Position numbers and translations under genes: made by a program. The notes below the pieces were generated by a model that saw only the letters and a program-made list of their open reading frames with translations, searched no databases and was not told where the DNA came from. This document shows positions 28,333 to 39,000 of a DNA stretch of 64,000 bases, one piece after another. Source of the DNA: Shewanella frigidimarina (lineage in GTDB: Bacteria; Pseudomonadota; Gammaproteobacteria; Enterobacterales; Shewanellaceae); the NCBI RefSeq assembly GCF_003797125.1, contig NZ_RKKE01000003.1, positions 1 through 64,000 of the forward strand, in the 5' to 3' direction. The number at the start of each line of letters is the position of its first letter. Within the stretch, counting starts at the first letter, position 1.

Positions 28333-30342
28333 ATGACTTCCTCACCATATAGCGACGCAGCAACTTCTGAAGCCGCTTCAAAGTTTTTCGATCAACAGAC
28401 GCTATATCAATTGTTACAGCAACAATTTGGTTTTACTGAGTTCAGAGAAGGCCAACAAGCGGTTATTGAAACCATTTTGGCAGGTCATTCTGCATTAGCG
28501 ATATTTCCTACCGGTTCAGGTAAGTCCTTGTGTTATCAGTTTTGTGCCCAACAGTTACCCAATCTAACCTTAGTTATTTCGCCGTTGTTGGCTTTAATGA
28601 AAGATCAGCTGGCATTTTTAGCGAGTAAAGGCATCGCCGCGGCCAGTATTGATTCAAGTTTAACTTATGATCAAACACAACAAGTGATGCGTGATGTACG
28701 AGATCAACGTACGCGAATTTTGATGGTATCAGTTGAACGTTTTAAAAATGAACGTTTTAGGCAATTTCTTAAATCAGTACCGATTTCGTTGCTGGTGGTT
28801 GATGAAGCGCATTGTATTTCAGAATGGGGGCACAATTTCAGGCCTGATTATTTAAAAATTCCACAATATTGCCAAGAATTTTCAATCCCTCAAAGTTTGT
28901 TATTAACCGCAACGGCAACTGAACAAGTAAAATTGGATATGGCCAAGCGTTTTGGTTTATTAGCGGAGCAGGTAATACAAACCGGTTTTTATCGCCCGAA
29001 TTTAGATTTGTCGGTTGTCGCGGTTAATCAGCAACAAAAGCTCACTCAACTCGCGCTTACCGTAAAACACTATACTGGTGCTGGCATAGTGTATGTAACT
29101 CTACAACAAACCGCTGAGGACGTTGCTGCACACTTAATCCGTCAGGGGATAAATGCTGCAGCGTACCATGCAGGTATGGAGCAGACGGTTAGACAACATA
29201 TTCAACAACAATTTATGCAGAATCACATTCAAGTGATTGTGGCGACGATTGCTTTTGGTATGGGCATTGATAAATCAGATATTCGATTTGTTATCCATTT
29301 TGATTTACCAAAGTCGATTGAAAATTACAGCCAAGAAATCGGTCGAGCAGGGCGTGATGGTTTGCTAGCTCATTGTGTGACGTTAGCAAATTTAGATGGA
29401 TTAAATACTGTTGAAAATTTTGTTTACGGCGATACGCCAGAAGCAGATAATATAGGTCAATTATTAAGCATTATTGCATCTGAAACCGAAAATGGTCGCT
29501 GGGAGGTACAAGAAACGCCATTATCTACAGCATGTAACATTCGTTCATTGCCTTTGAAAACGTTATTTGTGCAGTTAGAACTATTAGGCGTGATCCGTCC
29601 AAGCTATGCTTATTTTGCTGAATTTAAATATCGGTTTGTGGAAGACCAGCAAGCCATCCTGAGTCGATTTAACGATCAGCGCCAGCAATTCTTGAGTCAG
29701 GTATTTGCCCATACACAGTTTAAAAAGGTGTGGGGGCAACTGGATTTTGACAGTTTATATCAACAACATGGTTGTGAACGACAACGAGTTGTTGCGGCAT
29801 TAGACTATTTAGCTGAACAGAATTTGATAATTCTTGAGACAAAAAAAATCACTCAAGTGTATGATGTACAACAGCAGGCATTAGCGACACCGCAGCAATT
29901 ACAACAATTGACCCAGCAACTCAGTCAATATTTTAGTGAGAATGAACATAAAGAGATTGTGCGGATTGGTAAGCTAGTCGATTTTTTTGAACTTGATCGT
30001 TGTTTAAGTGCAAATTTAGCTCACTATTTTGATGACCACTCGGTGCCACAAGAATGTGGCCACTGCAGCGTTTGTCGTGGGCAAATTGCCGTCTTATCCA
30101 AACAGGCTGTGGCTCCGTTACCAGACTCGGCCACAGTGACAACATTGCTCGAACCGTTAATGTTAGTGGCTCGAGCAAAATCGTTACCCACTCCAACCAT
30201 TGCTACGCAGGCCAAATTTCTTGCTGGTATGATAATGCCAATGTTTAGTCGTTTGAAAGTTAAACAATTAGATGGCTTTGGACGTTTTAGTGCTTATCGA
30301 TATCAAGATATTCTGGATACTGTTAAGAAGGTAAATTCATGA
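28333..30342 (+). CDS. RecQ-family ATP-dependent DNA helicase
   Basis: A 669-aa superfamily 2 helicase. Motif 0 and Walker A are in FTEFREGQQAV and FPTGSGKSLCYQF, the DEAH box in VVDEAHCISEWGHNFRP, and motif VI in SQEIGRAGRDG. Zinc ligands appear in CLSANLAHYF and QECGHCSVC. A winged-helix-like segment stands before the zinc site, and the usual HRDC domain is not evident, so this is a divergent RecQ and may not be the sole or canonical recQ of the genome. I chose the ATG at 28333 (AGGA 7 nt upstream) over a TTG eight codons earlier. TATAAT at 28293-28298 may be its -10. It overlaps the next gene by 4 nt. Confidence 0.88.
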   Translation: MTSSPYSDAATSEAASKFFDQQTLYQLLQQQFGFTEFREGQQAVIETILAGHSALAIFPTGSGKSLCYQFCAQQLPNLTLVISPLLALMKDQLAFLASKGIAAASIDSSLTYDQTQQVMRDVRDQRTRILMVSVERFKNERFRQFLKSVPISLLVVDEAHCISEWGHNFRPDYLKIPQYCQEFSIPQSLLLTATATEQVKLDMAKRFGLLAEQVIQTGFYRPNLDLSVVAVNQQQKLTQLALTVKHYTGAGIVYVTLQQTAEDVAAHLIRQGINAAAYHAGMEQTVRQHIQQQFMQNHIQVIVATIAFGMGIDKSDIRFVIHFDLPKSIENYSQEIGRAGRDGLLAHCVTLANLDGLNTVENFVYGDTPEADNIGQLLSIIASETENGRWEVQETPLSTACNIRSLPLKTLFVQLELLGVIRPSYAYFAEFKYRFVEDQQAILSRFNDQRQQFLSQVFAHTQFKKVWGQLDFDSLYQQHGCERQRVVAALDYLAEQNLIILETKKITQVYDVQQQALATPQQLQQLTQQLSQYFSENEHKEIVRIGKLVDFFELDRCLSANLAHYFDDHSVPQECGHCSVCRGQIAVLSKQAVAPLPDSATVTTLLEPLMLVARAKSLPTPTIATQAKFLAGMIMPMFSRLKVKQLDGFGRFSAYRYQDILDTVKKVNS

Positions 30343-30614
30343 AACCGGTTCCTAAAATACTGTTAGAGCGACACGGTGAGTTAATACAAAGTGAAGGCGT
30401 GACGGTGGTGTCCCATATTCAACGGCAAGTTGGAGAGTGGGTGGTTCAAACGTTAATGATTAAAGATTGCGATGTGCCATTTAAATACAAGCGACCTCAA
30501 CGTTTCAAGAGTTTGTTAGACCATAAAGTCAATTTGATTTACTACCCGGCAAAAGAAGTCGTGGGCGGATTTGAAATTGAAATAATGCAAGTGGTCAGGG
30601 TTCGCCGTTACTAA
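30339..30614 (+). CDS. Small conserved hypothetical protein coupled to recQ-like gene
   Basis: A 91-aa soluble basic protein of unknown function, starting MKPVPKILLERHGELIQSEG. It contains no recognised motif. Its ATG overlaps the stop of the helicase gene (ATGA), implying translational coupling and a shared role or at least a shared level. It has no membrane segment. Because of the overlap it is very likely a real gene. Confidence 0.75.
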   Translation: MKPVPKILLERHGELIQSEGVTVVSHIQRQVGEWVVQTLMIKDCDVPFKYKRPQRFKSLLDHKVNLIYYPAKEVVGGFEIEIMQVVRVRRY

Positions 30615-30629
30615 ATCGAGTTGATTAAG

Positions 30630-30659
30630 CTCAGCACACGAGTGTCTCGGTGTGCTGAG
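30630..30659. repeat. Strong hairpin after recQ operon
   Basis: CTCAGCACAC and GTGTGCTGAG pair, with an extra GAG/CTC inside interrupted by one bulged C. No T tract follows on the plus strand, so it is a poor intrinsic terminator but may stabilise the 3' end of the operon mRNA. Confidence 0.5.
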
Positions 30660-30701
30660 TGTTAATAGTGGATCATTTTAACGTTTCCCAATGTTATCCA
30701 A

Positions 30702-30874
30702 TTATTGATGAGCCATTTTCATATCACCTTTTCCAACCAAGGCAATACCGCCGCTTAGCCATTGCACTCGTTGAGTGTCAATCTACACTACTCACTGGCA
30801 TTACTCTTGCCGCAGCCTCCCACATTGGCCGTTAGATAGGGGTCAACTAACTCAAATGAAATAGCCAAAAAATT
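30702..30874 (-). pseudogene. Decayed coding fragment
   Basis: On the minus strand two protein-like segments lie in different frames. The first (30874-30788) reads ISFELVDPYLTANVGGCGKS and ends at a stop after NASE. The second (30782-30702) reads TQRVQWLSGGIALVGKGDMK and ends MAHQ before TAA. A short shift plus a stop at 30783-30790 separates them, and no start codon is present. Residue composition looks coding, so I read this as the 3' part of a lost gene. I do not recognise the family. It lies directly downstream of the ecotin gene. Confidence 0.4.
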
Positions 30875-30929
30875 TCAACGAATTAGCAAGCTATCCCAAG
30901 CATAAGTACAAGCCCTGTGGGTCCTAATG

Positions 30930-31496
30930 CTACTGGCCACTAAACTCAAATTCGCTCACTGTTTTCCACACTCTATAGCGTAATTCGGTGCCTTCTGGCA
31001 AATAGAACACTTTTGGTTGACGGCTGTCATAGCGTAACGTCATGGCTTCATTAAGCACAATAAACTCAGCTGATTTGGCGTTAGTGCACATCATTTTGGT
31101 TGTCGGACCTTGCATCACCTTATCTACTTGGTAATAGACATATCCCCAACCAGCTAGTGATATTTTGTCAATTTCACCGATGAGTTTAGTCTTATTACAA
31201 TCGACAATTTTATTTTGGCCTATTTGCACTTCAAGCATGTAATCTTGCTCATCATTTAGTGCTGGTAGGGTCAATACATGTTGGACCATTCCCTCTGTGG
31301 GGGCAGGATACATTTTACTGGCTTCTTGCGGCTTATATTGAATGACATCCATAACCGTACTATTGATTTTTAGGGTGTTCAGATAATTATTGTCAACGGG
31401 ACTGGTTGCTCTGGTTCCAAATGAGATAACACTAGCAAAGATGACAGTAACCGTCATCGCGATTTTTATGGTATCAGTAACACTGAGAGGTTTCAT
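30930..31496 (-). CDS. eco: Ecotin, periplasmic serine protease inhibitor
   Basis: A 188-aa protein with an N-terminal hydrophobic signal-like segment (about 10-30) and an ecotin domain from about residue 60. Conserved landmarks are MYPAPTEGMVQHVLTLPAL, VQIGQNKIVDCNKTKL, LAGWGYVYYQVDKV and YRVWK. The reactive loop reads TKMMCTNAK, with methionine at P1 as in E. coli ecotin, and the disulfide cysteines (DCN and MMC) are both present. Ecotin dimers inhibit trypsin-fold proteases, including neutrophil elastase, in the periplasm. The segment between signal and domain is about 25 residues longer than in E. coli. It is monocistronic. Confidence 0.9.
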   Translation of the reverse strand: MKPLSVTDTIKIAMTVTVIFASVISFGTRATSPVDNNYLNTLKINSTVMDVIQYKPQEASKMYPAPTEGMVQHVLTLPALNDEQDYMLEVQIGQNKIVDCNKTKLIGEIDKISLAGWGYVYYQVDKVMQGPTTKMMCTNAKSAEFIVLNEAMTLRYDSRQPKVFYLPEGTELRYRVWKTVSEFEFSGQ

Positions 31497-31906
31497 ATTC
31501 TGTCCTTATAAAAATGCATGTAACGCTACCTCTATAAAATAGCATTGTATTTGTGGTTACCAGCTCAAAAGGTAATTGATTTTTAATGTGTACTTACTGT
31601 CAATTTATCTCCAAACAAGAGAGTAAATGGTCTTTTAACATACCAATTGCACTGTTAATAAAAGTCATGGCAGGTTTGATATCAACTCATTCAGTTTGAA
31701 TTTAGATTATCCCTCTTTATCCCATAATAAGCGTGGTTTGTTTAGTGTAAACGATGCTTGATATGGAAAGGGTTAAATGAATATATTTTATTTACGCTAG
31801 TTTATTGTGCAACAGAAACATCAATAATTGAGTTTAGTTCATAAGTATGACATAACATACTGATAACCTTTGACACATTGTATTTATTAATAAGGTATCG
31901 TCTTCG
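31497..31906. other. Non-coding region between divergent eco and diguanylate cyclase genes
   Basis: About 410 bp, AT-rich, with short unconvincing frames. It must hold both divergent promoters, but I could not define them with confidence. Confidence 0.4.
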
Positions 31907-32929
31907 ATGCATAATACCCAAAATCTAGAACAAACCTCGCATATACTGCATTTAGCTTTACCTAAAATGGCGACCTTATCGATTCCTGTTACGCCAGAAA
32001 ACTATGCTATTTGGTTTGATTATTTTGCTGAGAGGAACCTTAATTTAAAACGCGCAATTGACGGTTTAATTGCTAATGGTGTTCAATTTACTCCCGAAGT
32101 TAATTTAGGCTTATACAATCGATTTATTGAAGAGCAATCACCAGAAGTTATTGAGAACGTACAAATCGAAACTCAAATCCTGATTAACAGCTTACTAAAT
32201 AAGATTGAGCAGTTAAATGTTGGCACTGAATCATTTTCAACTAACCTCAATGAATTTGGTGAAAAGCTACAAACAAATCCTAATACTGATGAACTTAATC
32301 TTATTGTTGGCTCTATCATCGCCGAAGTTGACCAAGTCATTGCTAATAATCATCAAATGTCTGCAAGTCTTGAATCATTATCGGATGAAATTGCCAACCT
32401 TAAAGACGAAATGGAAAATTTGAGTAAAGTGGCTATGACGGATGAACTCACATCGTTAAAAAACCGCCGCTCCTATGAATTGTTTGCCGCGGAGCAGATG
32501 ACCAAGTTTGTCGACACTCAAACAGTATGCAGTTTGTTGATGATAGACATCGATAATTTCAAGATGTTTAATGATACTTTTGGACACTTAATTGGTGATA
32601 AAGTGTTGGCTTATGTGGCTTTAGCCATGAAGCATACCGTTAAAGGCGATGATTTGGTTGCCCGCTATGGTGGTGAAGAGTTTGTGGTAATGTTGCCCAA
32701 TGCCAAGCTTATTGATGCCGTTAATGTGGCTGAAAAAATACGTGAAAGAATTGCATTAAAACAGCTTTCTATAGGTAAGGAAAAGAAACAGAACCTGGGC
32801 CATATTACCGTTTCTATTGGTGTGGCCACTATTCAAACGGGTGATGATGTAGATACCTTATTATCGCGTGCTGACGAACAACTTTATATTGCCAAAGCCG
32901 CTGGTAAAAATTGCGTCAAGTTTGGTTAA
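31907..32929 (+). CDS. Diguanylate cyclase (GGDEF domain)
   Basis: A 340-aa cytosolic protein. The N-terminal 170 residues are helical with coiled-coil character (about 90-170) and no membrane segment; LSIPVTPENYAIWFDYF is a motif I associate with a group of soluble diguanylate cyclases. The GGDEF domain (about 178-340) has the active site RYGGEEFVVMLPNA, and LTSLKNRRSYE and DIDNFKMFNDTFGH are intact, so it should make c-di-GMP. No RxxD inhibitory site is clear. A weak AAGG lies upstream of the ATG. It is monocistronic and ends at an imperfect hairpin. Confidence 0.9.
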   Translation: MHNTQNLEQTSHILHLALPKMATLSIPVTPENYAIWFDYFAERNLNLKRAIDGLIANGVQFTPEVNLGLYNRFIEEQSPEVIENVQIETQILINSLLNKIEQLNVGTESFSTNLNEFGEKLQTNPNTDELNLIVGSIIAEVDQVIANNHQMSASLESLSDEIANLKDEMENLSKVAMTDELTSLKNRRSYELFAAEQMTKFVDTQTVCSLLMIDIDNFKMFNDTFGHLIGDKVLAYVALAMKHTVKGDDLVARYGGEEFVVMLPNAKLIDAVNVAEKIRERIALKQLSIGKEKKQNLGHITVSIGVATIQTGDDVDTLLSRADEQLYIAKAAGKNCVKFG

Positions 32930-33006
32930 TCACTCGCAGTGGTTGTACTGTGTTATTAGCATTTGTTTTGCTTATTCGCTGATACCAAGGTTTGATTTAA
33001 CACCGT

Positions 33007-33057
33007 TAAACCCACAATGAATCAACTTTTATATGTTGAGTCATGTGGGCTTATTTT
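33007..33057 (+). terminator. Terminator after diguanylate cyclase gene
   Basis: An imperfect stem of about 18 pairs with two mismatches (CCCACAATGAATCAAC with GTTGAGTCATGTGGG), an 8-nt loop and a T tract stands between two convergent genes. Confidence 0.55.
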
Positions 33058-33093
33058 TACCTGCAGTTGATTACATTTAATACAACCAAAATG

Positions 33094-35796
33094 TTATTGC
33101 GCTTTTGGTTGTAAATCCATGTGCATCTTTATCAAATGTTCTTCCATATCAAATGATACGGTAAACCCAAGTGACTTGGCGAGGTTGGCCATACTGCGGT
33201 TTTCAAACATGGTAAAGCCCGTTAAATACAGTGTATTGTTGGTTTTATAGTAAGCAATCAGTTTTTCCAGTAATAATTTGCCTAAGCCAATCCCTTGATA
33301 ATTACTGCGAACAGCCATAGCAAATTCAGCTTCGGTATTATCAGGGTCGATAGACGCTCTCACAGCCCCTAACGTTAGCTCTTCACCATCTTCTGTCATT
33401 GTCGTCGCAATAAACGCCATCTCACGCGAATAATCAATTTGCGTTAATACTGCCATTTCTTCATGGGTCATTCGTGAGCGCACCCCAAAATAGCGCTTGT
33501 ATCTGTCTTCATCACTTAATGAATTATCAAAATCTAAGTGCTTAGGTTCATCTTCTGGCAAGATGGGACGCAACATTATCTCGAGTCCATTTTTCAGCGT
33601 GGTAGTTTGTTCTAATTCTTTTGGGTAGGGCAAAATGGCCAGACGGTTAATGTTGTCTTGCGGGGTGGCATGAAGACGCATATTGACGTCTAATAAGGTG
33701 ATTATTTCCCCCGCGGCCAACACAGGATTAATGTCTACTTCGGCAATTTCAGGACAATCAATAATTAAGTGAGATATTTGAGTCAGCATCACGCATAAAG
33801 CATTCATGTCGAGACCAAGTGGCAAATGACGGTCTCGCAACTTATGGGTTTTAAGTGCTTGAATCACCATATAGCGAGCCAGTGCCATGTTTAATGGTGG
33901 CAGTGCAACCGCGGCATCGCGTGTTGGGTCCCATTCAGATCCACCTTCACCTAAACAGATTGCTGGACCAAATACTGGGTCATTAATTACCGATACTCTA
34001 ATCTCTTGAGCACCTGCGGTTAACGCCATTTTTTGAATAATTAATCCATCAATTTTGGCCGAAGGGTTAATTTGATGAACCCTGTCAATAATAGAGTGCG
34101 CGGCGTGACTAACATCTTCATCAGAAGCTAAATTTAACACTACGCCGTGCACATCTGATTTATAGAGTAGGTCTGGTGATTGCACTTTTAACGCTACAGG
34201 ATAACCCACTTGGTTGGCGACATTAACCGCTTCATCAACATCTTTTACAAAGCGGGTTTCAATGGTGTTGAGTCCGTAAGCCCGCAAAATATCCACAGCT
34301 TGATGTGTTTCAACCACTGTTTGACCATTATCCAAGGCGCGTTGCAGCAATAGCCGTGCAGCTTTGCTGTCAGTCGGAATATTATCGGGTATTGACTGCG
34401 GTACTTCTTGGAGTAACTTTTGGTTACGACGATATTCGACCATGTGCATAAATGCTCTCACGGCACCCTCAGGGGTTCGATAGGTCGGAATGCCTGCTTT
34501 GGTAAATCGTTTACGGGCCAAATAAGCTGAGTCTTCACCGCTCCAATTGGTGAGCATATTGATTCGATTACGATTAGGGTGTTGATTGATAGTGTCGATA
34601 ATACTATTAGCGATTTCAACACTTTCACCTAATATCGATGGCGAATGTAGCACCAAAATAGTGTCAGTATCGTTACTGCTCATGAGCACTTTTAATGTAT
34701 CTGCGTAGCGTTGGCTGTCTGAATCGCCAATCATGTCGATAGGATTTTGTCGTGACCATGTACTGGGTAAAATAGCATTCAGTTCTGTCACGGTTTTTTC
34801 TGACAATTGTGCCAGTTTGCCACCTTTAATAATCAACTCATCCGCAGCCAAGACTGCAGGGCCGCCGCCATTACTCATAATAACTAATCGTTCACCTTTT
34901 AATGGGGTTGAATGAGCAAGGCTTTCTACTGCAGCAAATAATTCAATTAAATCGTTTACTCTTAACATACCGGCACGTCTAAAAGCGGCTTCATAAACGG
35001 CATCGTTACCGCCAATACCACCAGTATGGAGCATTGCAGCTTGTACTCCTTCACGGCTGCGCCCTGATTTAATCACAAAGATGGGTTTATTGCGTGAGGC
35101 AGCGCGGGCGGCTGATAAAAAGTGACGTTTTTCGTTAATGGAATCGATATACAGCATGATAGCGCTGGTTTTACTGTCGCGGCCCAAATAATCGAGTAAT
35201 TCGTCAAAGTCGATATCGGTGGCATCGCCGAGTGAAATAAACGACGAAAAGCCAATACCTTTATTGTTGGCCCAATCGAGGACTGTGGTGCAAATAGCAG
35301 CCGATTGCGACACAAATGCAATTTTTCCGACGTTGGCTCCTGCGTGCGCTAAACTGGCATTGAGCCCTATAGGCGGTAAAATCATTCCTAAACTATTGGG
35401 GCCTAATAAACGCATACCGTATCGTTTCGCATACTGTTTGGTGAGTTCCAGTAAATTATTACCTTGCTCGTCAGTTTGCGATGCCATGCCAGAAGCCATA
35501 ATAATCGCAACTTTGCAGCCAAATTGAGCCAAACGTTCAACAATACTGGGCACTTTCAGGGCGTTGGTACAAATTATAGCTAAATCAGGTTTGATCGGTA
35601 ATGCTTCAATATTGGGGTAAGCCAATACGCCCATTACTGCGGTGTATTTGGGTGTCACAGGCATTATTGGACCAGAAAAACCGCCTGATAGCAGGTTTTT
35701 CATCACTGCTTTACCTGCGCGTTTATTGCCGTTAGATGCGCCAATGACTGCCACAGAAGTGGGTTTAAAGAGTGCATTAATACTGCGTTGACTCAT
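33094..35796 (-). CDS. patZ: ADP-forming acyl-CoA synthetase / GNAT lysine acetyltransferase (PatZ/Pka-like)
   Basis: A 900-aa multidomain protein. Residues 1-440 carry CoA-binding and succinyl-CoA ligase-like domains (PTSVAVIGASNGNKRAGKAV; phosphohistidine region AAMLHTGGIGGNDAVYE). About 480-690 is an ATP-grasp domain (GYPVALKVQSPDLLYKSDVHG), and about 720-900 is a GNAT domain (AMAVRSNYQGIGLGKLLLEK). This matches PatZ/YfiQ (Pka), which acetylates protein lysines such as that of acetyl-CoA synthetase; the synthetase half is usually catalytically dead but binds effectors. I chose the ATG at 35796 over an upstream TTG. Regulation by cAMP-CRP is known in E. coli but not shown here. Confidence 0.9.
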   Translation of the reverse strand: MSQRSINALFKPTSVAVIGASNGNKRAGKAVMKNLLSGGFSGPIMPVTPKYTAVMGVLAYPNIEALPIKPDLAIICTNALKVPSIVERLAQFGCKVAIIMASGMASQTDEQGNNLLELTKQYAKRYGMRLLGPNSLGMILPPIGLNASLAHAGANVGKIAFVSQSAAICTTVLDWANNKGIGFSSFISLGDATDIDFDELLDYLGRDSKTSAIMLYIDSINEKRHFLSAARAASRNKPIFVIKSGRSREGVQAAMLHTGGIGGNDAVYEAAFRRAGMLRVNDLIELFAAVESLAHSTPLKGERLVIMSNGGGPAVLAADELIIKGGKLAQLSEKTVTELNAILPSTWSRQNPIDMIGDSDSQRYADTLKVLMSSNDTDTILVLHSPSILGESVEIANSIIDTINQHPNRNRINMLTNWSGEDSAYLARKRFTKAGIPTYRTPEGAVRAFMHMVEYRRNQKLLQEVPQSIPDNIPTDSKAARLLLQRALDNGQTVVETHQAVDILRAYGLNTIETRFVKDVDEAVNVANQVGYPVALKVQSPDLLYKSDVHGVVLNLASDEDVSHAAHSIIDRVHQINPSAKIDGLIIQKMALTAGAQEIRVSVINDPVFGPAICLGEGGSEWDPTRDAAVALPPLNMALARYMVIQALKTHKLRDRHLPLGLDMNALCVMLTQISHLIIDCPEIAEVDINPVLAAGEIITLLDVNMRLHATPQDNINRLAILPYPKELEQTTTLKNGLEIMLRPILPEDEPKHLDFDNSLSDEDRYKRYFGVRSRMTHEEMAVLTQIDYSREMAFIATTMTEDGEELTLGAVRASIDPDNTEAEFAMAVRSNYQGIGLGKLLLEKLIAYYKTNNTLYLTGFTMFENRSMANLAKSLGFTVSFDMEEHLIKMHMDLQPKAQ

Positions 35797-36013
35797 AAAG
35801 TGTGACCTTAGCTGACTGGCAATAAACAAGGTAGTTAGCGCTAGATTAGCATATTATTTTATCGAATAACGATAAAGAGATTATTTTAACGGACGGACTA
35901 TTTTGTGAATAAAACCAATTACTCACTTAATCTTTGAACATCGATTATCACATCATAAAAAACCATCGATAGAGTCGATTTATAAGTGTTGTCTCGAACA
36001 TAAAAAATGCAAT

Positions 36014-36037
36014 AAAAAAGGGCCATTTAGGCCCTTT
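36014..36037 (-). terminator. Efflux operon terminator
   Basis: AAAGGGCC and GGCCCTTT form an 8-bp stem with a 5-nt loop, with a minus-strand T tract from the A run at 36014-36019. A short TTATTG repeat follows to the right. Confidence 0.75.
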
Positions 36038-36071
36038 GTTATTGTTATTGTTATTGTAGTTATAATTGCAT

Positions 36072-39000
36072 TTAATGCTGTTCGGTTGCTGGTATCGCAG
36101 ACGAAGGAGCAGGGACGTAAATATTGATGACCTTGCGGATCAATGCTTTACCGTCTTCAATTGCAATATATAAACATGGAATAAGACATAAAGTTACCAC
36201 AGTCGCAAATAATACTCCGAACGCTAATGAAACCGCCATTGGGATCACCATTTGAGCTTGCATACTGGTCTCAGCCATAATCGGCACTAAACCCATGAAT
36301 GTTGTTAATGACGTTAGCATGATAGCCCTAAAGCGACGGCAACCTGCATTGAGAACGGCTTGTTTCATCGGCACACCCGCTTTGCGGGAGTTATTGACAT
36401 AATCCACCATCACCAACGAGTCATTCACCACAACACCAGCCGCGGCAATAATACCGAACATCGAAAGTACACTTAAATCGATACCTAAAATGATGTGGCC
36501 CATTACGGAACCAATAACCCCAAACGGGATCACAGACATGATCATCACAGGCTGAATATATGAGCGTAGTGGAATAGCTAACAAGCTATAAATCAGCAAT
36601 AACGATAAGATAAAGTCACGCATTTGTGTATCTGCGCTGTCTAATTGCTCTTGAATACTACCAGACACTTCACTGTGTACCCGCGGATACTTAATCAATA
36701 ACTCAGGCATAAAGTTATCACGGATATCTTTAGCTAACTTAAACGGTTCAGTTTGATCTGCATCTACATTGGCCCACACGTTAATGGTACGGTTACCATT
36801 TTCGCGGCGGATACTGTTAACGCCTTGAACCACCATTATTTCAGCCACTTCAGATAGCGGTAATTCTGCACCTTGTGGGGTGTTAATCATCACATCTTGT
36901 ACCAATGCGATTGAATTACGTTGCTCTTCAGGGTAGCGAAGCATCACTTTTATTTCTTCACCATTACGAATAATACGTTGTGCTTCAAGACCGTAAAAGC
37001 TGTTGCCCACCTGTGAGGCGATATTGGCTAAGGTTAAACCCAATGCATTGGCCAACGGCTTTAACTGAAACTGCACTTCTTTGGCACTTGATTGACGGCT
37101 GTCGTTTACGTCACTGACGCCTTTAAGTGAATTCAGTTTGGCTTTTAGGGCTAATGACGCTGCCACTAACTGGCTTTCATCTTTACCTTCAAGCCTAAAG
37201 CTAATGTCGCCATCTTCACGACCTCCGCCCATTAAACTGTCTTGAATGCTAAACGATTTAACTCCTGGAATTTGTGGCATTGCTTTACGCCATAAGTCTG
37301 CTAAAGCAAAGGTATCCATTGGTCTAAGTGATGGGTCTACCAATTTAGTCATCACTTCTGCTGTTGTTTGCCCTTTAAGATCGACTTGCATGTCAGAAAT
37401 CATTTTCTGGCCATATTGCTGTTCAATCTTTTTATCAACATCATATAAAGTCTGCTCTATGGCCAGTGCGGCCGCGAGTGTCGATTTTTCTGATGCATCA
37501 ACGTTCATTTCAACGGTGACTCTTGGAAAGTCGTGTGGAATTTTTGGTTGACCGATAAAACGAACCAAACCGCCCATATAAAGCCCAACACAGATCAAAA
37601 TCAAGCTGATAAACAACATGATAACCGCGTAACGATACTCAACCGCTAATTCAAGGGAAGGGCGATAGACAGACTTTATAAATTTCGTTAAGCCGCGATC
37701 AATTTTACCTTGAACAAAATTAACGCCGTTACGCAGCCAATCTAATGGATTTTTTGAACCTGGTTTAACAATGGTAGGCTTTTTCATGTGCGCCAAATGC
37801 GCAGGCAAAATCAATTTAGATTCTATTAATGAAAATAATAAACATAAAATAACAACAAAACCAATAGCCTGCCCAAATGCAGATGATGGACCATCGTCCA
37901 TGGTTATTGGTAGAAAAGCGGCTATCGTGGTCAATACACCAAAGGTTGCTGGCATGGCGACTTTTTTAACCCCACGAATAACGCTGTCAATACTTTGGCC
38001 GTGTTCTTCTGATTCGCTGTGGGCACTTTCGCCCATCACAATGGCATCATCGACCACTATCCCCAGTACTAAGATAAAGGCGAACAAGCTGATAACGTTA
38101 ATGGTTACATCAAAAAATGCCATTGGCATAAACAATAGTGTGCCTAGGAAACACACGGGTAGTCCCATCATCACCCAAAAAGCCAATCGAACACGCAAGA
38201 ACAAAGCCAGCATGATAAACACTAATATCGCACCACTTTTCATGCTGTCGAGCATCAGTTGTAAACGGCCATCTAAGTAGTAGGTCATGTCTACCCAAGG
38301 TTCAAGTTTTACACCTTGTGGTAATATTTTTTGCTGTTTATCGACAAAGCTATTAATGGTATCTGCCACATCGGTAATACTTTGGTTTTTACCCGCACCA
38401 ATGAAGAAGGTAACTGAATTTTTACCATTAAATTTAGAGTATTGAATGCCTTCTTCAAAGCCATCATTTACGCTGGCAATATCACCCAATAAAATCTTGG
38501 TACCATCATCTAATGTTAGTAAAGGCAGTTGTTCAAACTCGTAACCCACATAGGCTTGATTCTGAACGCGTAAATTGATGTAACCATTTTCTGCTTTGAT
38601 TTGGCCAGCCGACATATTGCGTGAATAGCCACGAACGGCCTCAGCGACATCGTTAAATGTTATCCCAAACTCACGTAAACGGTCTTTACTGACTTCAATG
38701 CCGATTTCATAACTTAAGCCGCTATAATATTCGCTAATGTTGACCCCAGGCAATTGCATGATTTCATCATTAATGCGCTCGCCTAAATCTTTGAGTTGCT
38801 TTTGGTTTAAGTCACCATAAAGGCTTAAATACATTACTTCTTGGCGAAATTTAATCCGTTCAACTTTAGGGGGCTCCATGCCACCAGGAAAGGTTGAAAT
38901 GGAGTCAATTTCAGACTTAACCTCTTCAAGTACGACTTGTGGATCATATGAGTCTTCAACCTGAAAATATCCCTGCGCTATATTACGATTTGAATAGGTA

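Noticed and set aside
36038..36058. TTATTG repeat as a phase-variation tract
   Set aside because: Only about three units, outside any reading frame and beside a terminator; too short to expect slippage with an effect.
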